From NCBI GenBank assembly GCA_047608075.1, contig JBLKRX010000013.1, positions 62,001 through 126,000 on the forward strand: 64,000 nt of DNA. Reading direction: 5' to 3'. A program made the translations under genes and the position numbers. This document shows, piece after piece, positions 58,459 through 64,000 of this stretch. How positions within the stretch are numbered: position 1 is the stretch's first letter; each line of letters opens with the position of its first letter. The notes beneath the pieces were generated by a model that worked only from the letters and a program-made list of their open reading frames with translations, was not told the DNA's origin and did no database searches. The stretch comes from Ferdinandcohnia humi_A. GTDB lineage: Bacteria > Bacillota > Bacilli > Bacillales > Bacillaceae_L.

Positions 58459-60156
58459 GTGGAAACAGTTATACAAAAAACAGGAACAGTAAACACCTTT
58501 AAGGAAAAGACAAATAAAGTGTTAGGTATAAGTCTTGAGGATGCAAAAATCACGAAATCCTATTTATCAGTAGCATTTATCGCATTATTATTAGGTGGAT
58601 TATTAGGGCTTTTACAAGGATTAAATCGCGCAGGACTGTTAGAGTTACCTACTTGGCTTAATTATTATCAAGTGTTAACAGCACATGGACTATTATTAGT
58701 AGTAGTTTTATCAGCATTCTTTACAATTGGTTATTTTTACGCAGGACTTTCTCATGATCTAGGTGGCCTGCTTCCAAAGGTTAGGAAGCTTGCTTGGGGT
58801 GGCTTCTGGACAAAAATTGTAGGACTTGTGTTGGTTGTTATTCCAGTGCTTATGAATAAAGCATCTGTCATGTATACATTTTATCCTCCAATAGCAGCGC
58901 ACCCGGTATTTTACTTTGGATTAGCGTTAGTAGTAGTTGGAAATTGGATCCTTGCTGTTGGAGCATTTATACAAGTTGCTAACTGGAGAAAGAAAAATCC
59001 TGGGAAACATCTTCCGATACTTTCTTTCTTTGCAACTGGGGTATTTGTACTTTTAGTAGGTGCAACTTTATTCGTTGCTGTTGAAGTTTTATTTATGATT
59101 ATCCCATGGACACTTGGTTGGGTAGACACAATTAACGTTATGGTAGCACGTACTTTATTCTGGGCATTTGGCCATACGGCTGTTAATATCTGGTATTTAA
59201 CGGCAGTTTCTGCTTGGTATGTTATAGTACCAAAAATTATTGGCGGAAAGCGTTGGAGTGATTTATTAACTCGAGTCGTTGTAATCGCATTAGTTATTAT
59301 GAATATTACTGGTGGATTCCACCATCAAATCATCGATCCGGGTATTAATCCGGCAGTTAAATTCCTTCATGTATTTATGAGTTTAGCAATCGGTTTTCCG
59401 TCTTTAATGACAGCATACGCGATGTTCGCAGTATTCGAACGTACTGGAAGAAAGAAAGGTGGAAAAGGTGCATTAGGTTGGTTTAAAAAGCTACCATGGG
59501 GAGATGTTCGTTTCCTATCACCATTTATCGCAATGGCAGCATTTATTCCGGCGGGAGCAGGTGGTATCGTACAATCTACAAACCAATTAGACCAAGTAGT
59601 TCATAATACAATGTGGATTGTTGGACACTTCCACTTAACATTAGGTATGTCTGTAGTAATGACATTCTTTGGTATTAGTTACTGGTTAGTTCCTTACATT
59701 TCAAAACGTGTGTTAACACCAGGAATGAACAGAGTTGGCATTGTTCAAACGATTATTTGGACTATCGGTATGATATTGATGTCAATTTCTATGCACTGGG
59801 TAGGTTTGCTAGGTTCGCCTAGAAGAACTTCCTTCTCAACTTATTTTGACAATCCAACAGCATTAGGTTGGAACCCGTTATTAATGGTGGTAGGTATTGG
59901 TGCAACATTATTACTTATCGCAGTTATTATCCAAGTGTATGCAGTCTTTAATTTGATGTTTTTTGCTCCAAAAGGAGAGACAGAATTCCCAGTTGCTGAA
60001 GAGGAGGACAATGCAACAAAAACTCCTTTCTGGACGGAACGTTGGGGACTATGGGTTGTGCTTATGGTACTTGTTATTGCAATGGCATATGTATTACCAC
60101 TTACAGAAATGATTGTAAACGCACCTCCAGGGTCACCACCATATCAAACTTGGTAA
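58459..60156 (+). CDS. b(o/a)3-type cytochrome c oxidase subunit I
   Basis: 565 residues with about 13 membrane helices. Haem and CuB ligand motifs: 'AHGLLLVVVLS', 'GHTAVNIWYLTAVSAWY', 'HHQIID' and 'GHFHLTLG'. The lack of the usual E-rich D-channel and the overall form fit the B-type (ba3) oxidases with high oxygen affinity. GTG start at 58459 with AAGGAGGGG. It reduces oxygen to water and pumps protons. A terminator follows. Confidence 0.93.
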   Translation: METVIQKTGTVNTFKEKTNKVLGISLEDAKITKSYLSVAFIALLLGGLLGLLQGLNRAGLLELPTWLNYYQVLTAHGLLLVVVLSAFFTIGYFYAGLSHDLGGLLPKVRKLAWGGFWTKIVGLVLVVIPVLMNKASVMYTFYPPIAAHPVFYFGLALVVVGNWILAVGAFIQVANWRKKNPGKHLPILSFFATGVFVLLVGATLFVAVEVLFMIIPWTLGWVDTINVMVARTLFWAFGHTAVNIWYLTAVSAWYVIVPKIIGGKRWSDLLTRVVVIALVIMNITGGFHHQIIDPGINPAVKFLHVFMSLAIGFPSLMTAYAMFAVFERTGRKKGGKGALGWFKKLPWGDVRFLSPFIAMAAFIPAGAGGIVQSTNQLDQVVHNTMWIVGHFHLTLGMSVVMTFFGISYWLVPYISKRVLTPGMNRVGIVQTIIWTIGMILMSISMHWVGLLGSPRRTSFSTYFDNPTALGWNPLLMVVGIGATLLLIAVIIQVYAVFNLMFFAPKGETEFPVAEEEDNATKTPFWTERWGLWVVLMVLVIAMAYVLPLTEMIVNAPPGSPPYQTW

Positions 60157-60173
60157 TCAAGTTTTTAAAAGAA

Positions 60174-60205
60174 GAGATAGCTCGAAGGCGAGGGCTATCT
60201 CTTTA
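60174..60205 (+). terminator. Terminator of the oxidase operon
   Basis: GAGATAGC (60174-60181) pairs with GCTATCTC (60194-60201), followed by TTTAT. Confidence 0.75.
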
Positions 60206-60283
60206 TAAGCTAATGTTGCATAAATAAATGCTTTTTAATTTGTAGTCCTATTAAAGAAACCCCAACGTAGGAAGTGGTTTTAT

Positions 60284-60916
60284 ATGCTTAGAGATAAATA
60301 CACTACAATCGCTTGTCTGCTTGTCTTATTTTTTGGATGTGGGTTGGTTTATTCAGGAACGGATGGACTTCGTGCATTTACTGCGGAAACCGCTAGGGTA
60401 AATCAATTAATTGAGGAAAAACCAACATTTCCTACTGTAACATTTGAAGACAGTGAAGGACGGTTTTATCCTATTTCTGAGTTTAAAGATAAATACGTGT
60501 TTATTACATTTATTTATACTTCCTGTACGACGGTTTGTCCTCAATTAGAAATGAACATGGCTCAAGTATATGAGAAAATACCTAAGGAGTACATTGGAGA
60601 GGAAATTGTTTTCCTCAGCATAAGCTTTGACCCTACTAGAGATGACCCTCAGACTTTAGATAAATATAAAAACTATTTTGGAGCAGACGGGGAAACATGG
60701 AGAATGGCGAGAATCACTGATCCTGATGAGTTACAATCTCTACTAGATGCGTTTGGTGTTATTGTGATTCCAGATGGTAGAGGTAATTTTGCACATAACT
60801 CCGCGTTTTACATAGTAGATCGGGATGGGGGTTTACTAGACGTTTTAGATTATCAAGAAATCGAATCTGCTGCTACAAAAATTACTGAGATTCTTAAGCA
60901 GAGCAAGGAGGAATAG
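60284..60916 (+). CDS. SCO1/SenC-type copper chaperone
   Basis: 210 residues. N-terminal membrane anchor (about 7-25), then a thioredoxin-like domain with the copper-binding 'TSCTTVC' (C81, C85) and the distal His in 'NFAHNSAFYIVD'. It inserts copper into the CuA site of oxidase subunit II. AGGAAGTGG precedes the ATG. The gene lies just downstream of the ba3 oxidase genes, in keeping with this job. Confidence 0.92.
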   Translation: MLRDKYTTIACLLVLFFGCGLVYSGTDGLRAFTAETARVNQLIEEKPTFPTVTFEDSEGRFYPISEFKDKYVFITFIYTSCTTVCPQLEMNMAQVYEKIPKEYIGEEIVFLSISFDPTRDDPQTLDKYKNYFGADGETWRMARITDPDELQSLLDAFGVIVIPDGRGNFAHNSAFYIVDRDGGLLDVLDYQEIESAATKITEILKQSKEE

Positions 60917-60919
60917 AGA

Positions 60920-61477
60920 ATGAATCAATTTTTAGTAGGGGTGCTTTTATTTGTTTCATTAGCTCTTCCACCAGTTGCCGATTTACTTGAATCAATTATG
61001 ATTGTTCATATGCATATGCAAATGCCAATGATTGTGTTTTCAGGTTTTTTAATGGCAAACCTATATCAAACAAAATTCCCATGGTTCTTTGAAAAATGGA
61101 ATCGGAATGGGGTACCTGGTATTCTTTTGTTTATTGTTATTATGATTTATTGGACCATTCCAAGAACCATGGATGAAACCTTATCTATTCCCAGTATGGA
61201 GATATTTAAGTTTGTTAGCTTAGCATTTTTAGCTGGAGTCCCTTTGCGTGATAGCTGGAAAAAGCTAACTTCTAAAGGAAAGAATATCATTTTTGCATTC
61301 TTTACCATTAAGTATTTTGGAATGGGAGTCCTATATATAAATACGACTATACAATTATGTAATAACTACCTTCTCATTGACCAAATTACACTGGGATGGG
61401 GGTTTGTTACAACAGCTATCTGTATATTAATCTATTTGGTTTATGTTAATTTTACCGATCAAAGTATGTATAGCTAG
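60920..61477 (+). CDS. His/Met-rich membrane protein of the SCO operon
   Basis: 185 residues with about five membrane segments. A striking loop near residue 30-37 reads 'VHMHMQMPM', rich in His and Met as in copper-handling proteins. The start is 3 bases after the SCO stop, with AAGGAGG upstream. It is probably a copper import or assembly factor for the oxidase (a CtaG-like role), but sequence family is unclear. Confidence 0.7.
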   Translation: MNQFLVGVLLFVSLALPPVADLLESIMIVHMHMQMPMIVFSGFLMANLYQTKFPWFFEKWNRNGVPGILLFIVIMIYWTIPRTMDETLSIPSMEIFKFVSLAFLAGVPLRDSWKKLTSKGKNIIFAFFTIKYFGMGVLYINTTIQLCNNYLLIDQITLGWGFVTTAICILIYLVYVNFTDQSMYS

Positions 61478-61484
61478 TTTAACC

Positions 61485-61511
61485 GGAGGCTACTTGTGAG
61501 CTTCCTTTTTT
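61485..61511 (+). terminator. Terminator of the SCO operon
   Basis: GGAGGCT (61485-61491) pairs with AGCTTCC (61499-61505) with one G-U, followed by TTTTTT. Confidence 0.8.
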
Positions 61512-61691
61512 ATTCATCTTAGTGAAATCCATTTCCGCTTGAGGTATTAATGCTTCATGGGCTAAGGCTGTCCCATATGGATGTACCCTTTGCTTATAAG
61601 GAAATAACGAATGAAAGGAAGGAGGAGTGAGAAAGTGAATACAGTTAAGCGGAGCGTATTCGTTTTTAGCCGTTGAAAAATGAAATAGTGA

Positions 61692-61720
61692 TTGACATGT
61701 ACTTTTAGGAAGTTCAGAAT
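61692..61720 (+). promoter_or_regulatory. Predicted sigma-A promoter
   Basis: TTGACA (61692-61697), 17 bases, CAGAAT (61715-61720), 33 bases before the PLP enzyme. No SAM or T-box riboswitch is seen upstream. Confidence 0.55.
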
Positions 61721-61752
61721 AATAGCAACACGAAACAAAGAAGGTGGACAAA

Positions 61753-62895
61753 TTGGAAAAAAGGTTTGAGACGAAGTTAATACATAGCATTAAAAAAGGC
61801 AATCAACCTATAAGAAGTAAGGTTACACCAATTTATCAAACATCTGCGTTTACATTTGATAGTCTTGAAGACTTAGAAGGATATTATCAAGGTGAAGGGA
61901 ACTACTTATACTCACGTACAGGCAATCCTAATCCTGACGAATTAGGTCAAATGGTTGCTGCAATAGAGGGAGCTCCTGCGGGAATATCAACTTCTTCAGG
62001 AATCTCCGCTATTTTGGCTGGGGTACTTGCGGTTGTGAAGAGTGGTGACCACATCGTTGCAGCGGACGATGTATATGGTGGCACCTTTCATTTGTTAAAA
62101 GAAGAATTACATCAGCTTGGAATTGAGACAACATTTGTCTCATTTGATGACCTTCTTTCAGTAGAAAAAGCAATCCAATCGAATACGAAGCTTCTCTATA
62201 CTGAATCAATTACGAATCCACTTCTACGTGTGGAAAACCTGTCAGCAGTTGTTGAGTTAGCAAAGAAATATAATGTGATGACTCTTGTAGATAATACATT
62301 TGCTACACCATTTCATTGCAACCCATATGAAATGGGAGTGGATATTGTTATCCATAGTGCAACTAAATATATTGGCGGACATAGTGACGTAACATCCGGT
62401 GTAGTTGTTGGTAGTTATGAGCTAGTTGCGAAGGCACGTGCTAAGGTGGTTAATTTAGGAGCGAATGTAAGTCCGTTTGAAGCGTGGCTTACTGCACGTG
62501 GGTTAAAAACATTGGCGTTGCGCATGAAGACACAATCTTTGAATGCACGAAAACTTGCCGAGGCCCTTCGCGATAATCAAAATGTGGCGAAGGTCTATTA
62601 CCCTTTTCAGGAGGACCAAGCTGGATATGGAGCTATGGTAACAATTGAACTTTCAAAGATTGTAGATGTTAGTCAATTTTTTACATCATTATCCTGGGTG
62701 AAGATTGTTCCAACACTAGCGGGAATCGAAACAACTGTTTCGCATCCTCTCAAAACCTCTCATCGTGCACTTCCTCCAGAGGCAAGAGTTGCATTGGGTA
62801 TAACAAATGAACTTGTTAGAATTTCAGTTGGGATTGAGCATCCAGATGATATTATTTCAGTTTTTGAGCAGGCGATTGAAGGCTCTTTAAAATAG
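61753..62895 (+). CDS. Trans-sulfuration PLP enzyme (cystathionine gamma-synthase/lyase family)
   Basis: 380 residues. 'KVTPIYQTSAFTFDSLEDLEGY', 'YSRTGNPNPDELGQMVAAIEGA', 'STSSGISAILAGVLAVVKSGDHIVA' and the PLP lysine in 'HSATKYIGGHSD' identify the Cys/Met-metabolism PLP family; 'AGIETTVSHPLKTSHR' is near the end. Start TTG at 61753 is chosen because AAGAAGGTGG is 4-5 bases upstream; GTG 61744 lies inside it. It acts in methionine or cysteine exchange; synthase versus lyase cannot be told from sequence alone. Confidence 0.88.
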   Translation: MEKRFETKLIHSIKKGNQPIRSKVTPIYQTSAFTFDSLEDLEGYYQGEGNYLYSRTGNPNPDELGQMVAAIEGAPAGISTSSGISAILAGVLAVVKSGDHIVAADDVYGGTFHLLKEELHQLGIETTFVSFDDLLSVEKAIQSNTKLLYTESITNPLLRVENLSAVVELAKKYNVMTLVDNTFATPFHCNPYEMGVDIVIHSATKYIGGHSDVTSGVVVGSYELVAKARAKVVNLGANVSPFEAWLTARGLKTLALRMKTQSLNARKLAEALRDNQNVAKVYYPFQEDQAGYGAMVTIELSKIVDVSQFFTSLSWVKIVPTLAGIETTVSHPLKTSHRALPPEARVALGITNELVRISVGIEHPDDIISVFEQAIEGSLK

Positions 62896-62907
62896 AGTAT
62901 AGGAAGG

Positions 62908-62931
62908 TACCCATTTAGGTGGGTATTTTTT
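62908..62931 (+). terminator. Terminator of the PLP enzyme gene
   Basis: TACCCA (62908-62913) and TGGGTA (62920-62925), followed by TTTTTT. Confidence 0.85.
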
Positions 62932-63024
62932 ATATATTTACGTGTTAATAAGACAGCGCGTTAAGTAGAAGGTGGGAGTATGTTATTATTTCTCTTATTA
63001 TTTCGTGCAAAAAAGGTAAGAAAA

Positions 63025-63050
63025 AGCCTTGTTGTTTTCCAACGAAGGCT
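63025..63050 (-). terminator. Terminator of the GGCT-like gene
   Basis: Plus-strand AGCCTTGTTG (63025-63034) and CAACGAAGGCT (63040-63050) form a stem; on the minus strand TTTTTC follows. Confidence 0.85.
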
Positions 63051-63056
63051 CGATTC

Positions 63057-63680
63057 TTATATTTCATATATTAAACTAGCTAACTCTTCAGGAGTATATT
63101 TTCCTTTTATTCCAGGTTTGTTGTCAAGGTATTGATAGATTGTATCGTTCGAGTAATCTTCTTTTAATCCTGTAATGATAGTCTGCAAATATTCGTGGGA
63201 TGGCTTAGTTAGGGAAACCTCTTTCTGATCCCAAGGTGCGGTAAATGTAAAAATCGGATAACCCTTGTCATCACCAAGATAAAGGATATTACCGTACCAC
63301 GCATTTTGGCGGAAAATGTAGGATCCATATTCCTTTACTTGTTGTAAATCTAGATTGATTTCTAATCCGTTATTTTCTTGTTTTAGAACGTCTAAGAATT
63401 GGTCAGCCGTAATTAAATATCTTTTACTATAAGTGAGTGTTTCATTATCTGACTTATGCCCAATAAAGGCCACTCCTTTCATTCCCCATCTACTAGCATT
63501 CTTCGCAAAATATAATGAGTAGGGAATGTGGAATACCCCTTCTTCTAGTGGGAGTGATGGATCTTTACATCCTACTTCAGCAAAGCTTGAACCTTGAGGC
63601 GTACCTCCTTGAATGTAACAAAGAAATCTGTCTCTATTTAGGTTGGAGCCATAGCTTGCATACCACACATATTCTTTCAT
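63057..63680 (-). CDS. GGCT-like protein (gamma-glutamylcyclotransferase fold)
   Basis: 207 residues. The start 'YVWYASYGSNLNRDRFLCYIQGG' is the YGSNL motif of the gamma-glutamylcyclotransferase-like fold; 'GMKGVAFIGHK' and 'YLITADQFLDVLKQEN' follow. Homologues in Bacillus are sometimes labelled histone deacetylase, which I think is a mislabel. Substrate unknown. AGGTGAAG precedes the ATG. The 52-bp repeats begin 39 bases upstream of it. Confidence 0.75.
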   Translation of the reverse strand: MKEYVWYASYGSNLNRDRFLCYIQGGTPQGSSFAEVGCKDPSLPLEEGVFHIPYSLYFAKNASRWGMKGVAFIGHKSDNETLTYSKRYLITADQFLDVLKQENNGLEINLDLQQVKEYGSYIFRQNAWYGNILYLGDDKGYPIFTFTAPWDQKEVSLTKPSHEYLQTIITGLKEDYSNDTIYQYLDNKPGIKGKYTPEELASLIYEI

Positions 63681-63718
63681 TTCTTCACCTGCTTTTATAT
63701 ATGTATAATTTAGTCAAA

Positions 63719-64000
63719 GAGTTCATGATATTAAATTATCATATCTACTTATTTTCTTTTTAAGGTTTGAGTGGGTAAGACACTGAATTATCATCCCTAC
63801 TCATACTCGTTTTAGGACCTGAGTGGGTAAGATACTGGATTATCATCCCTACTCATTCTCTTTTCAGGACCTGAGTGGGTAAGATACTGAATTATCAACC
63901 CTACTCATTCTCGTTTCAGGACCTGAGTGGGTAAGATACTGAATTATCATCCCTACTCATTCTCATTTCAGGACCTGAGTGGGTAAGATACTGAATTATC
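63719..64000. repeat. 52-bp tandem repeat array
   Basis: GAGTGGGTAAG recurs at 63769, 63821, 63873, 63925 and 63977, exactly 52 bases apart, preceded by a decayed unit from about 63719 and continuing past the window end. Within each unit CCCTACTCA pairs with TGAGTGGGT, so every unit can form a hairpin. Units differ by one to several bases. I see no coding frame. Confidence 0.9.

Noticed and set aside
61635..61676. 13-codon frame with GTG after AAGGAGGAG
   Set aside because: Good ribosome site, but it lies upstream of the predicted promoter of the PLP gene and has no further support as a leader peptide.
61512..61752. SAM (S-box) or T-box riboswitch before the PLP enzyme
   Set aside because: No conserved core of either class is visible; only a simple promoter was found.
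61479..61802. 107-codon minus-strand open frame
   Set aside because: Overlaps the terminator, promoter and start of the PLP enzyme; no supporting features.
63719..64000. CRISPR array
   Set aside because: The units are repeats end to end at 52 bp with no unique spacers, and no cas gene is in view.

Overview
The window comes from a low-G+C Firmicute, most likely Bacillus in the broad sense (family Bacillaceae). The flanking genes are typical of that group: a polyamine ABC transporter operon, an EF-G-binding FusB-type protein, DUF2935 and DUF2653 proteins, a ba3-type oxidase operon, a c-di-GMP-I riboswitch before a GGDEF gene, and a Bacillus-type intergenic repeat. I cannot name a species.

Layout. 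1-1830: TetR regulator divergent from a GAP-family membrane protein and a small membrane protein. About 1.83-36.4 kb: a siphovirus-type prophage. Its order is antirepressor, DUF4406, VapE-type primase-helicase, VRR-NUC nuclease, SNF2 helicase, ArpU-like late activator, HNH, cos region, small terminase, S-adenosylmethionine synthetase, two DNA methyltransferases, large terminase, portal, ClpP-like protease, HK97-fold capsid, connectors, tail tube, chaperone with a -1 frameshift site, tape measure, Dit, tail proteins, fibre, holin and amidase. The integration module is a SHOCT protein plus three serine-recombinase genes. 36.4-41.5 kb: a cargo operon behind its own promoter and palindromic operator. 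It holds a predicted ribbon-helix-helix protein, an HNH nuclease, a DUF262/DUF1524 protein of the GmrSD type, two unrecognised proteins and a small acidic protein. 41.6-41.9 kb: broken remains of an RlmD-type rRNA methyltransferase C-terminus, perhaps an integration scar.

42-64 kb is ordinary chromosome: DUF2935; potABCD (minus strand); riboswitch and GGDEF protein; DUF2653 and a membrane protein; FusB-type protein; a CD3324-type HTH gene with a structured leader; an ECF41-type sigma factor with its oxidoreductase and a matching promoter; an RND efflux pump; a SAM methyltransferase; the ba3 oxidase operon with an Fnr-like box; a SCO operon; a trans-sulfuration PLP enzyme; a GGCT-like protein; and a 52-bp tandem repeat array running off the right edge.

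How the parts work together. The structural genes of the prophage all look intact, but no lysogeny repressor or phage DNA polymerase is visible. The 36.5-41.5 kb cargo is the best candidate for a little-described system: a self-regulated, restriction-like defence island carried beside the recombinases. Several cis elements also stand out: a hairpin hiding the antirepressor ribosome-binding site, a GGAACAAG repeat cluster beside the primase gene, and three TTGGCA repeats at 10-bp spacing in the predicted late promoter.
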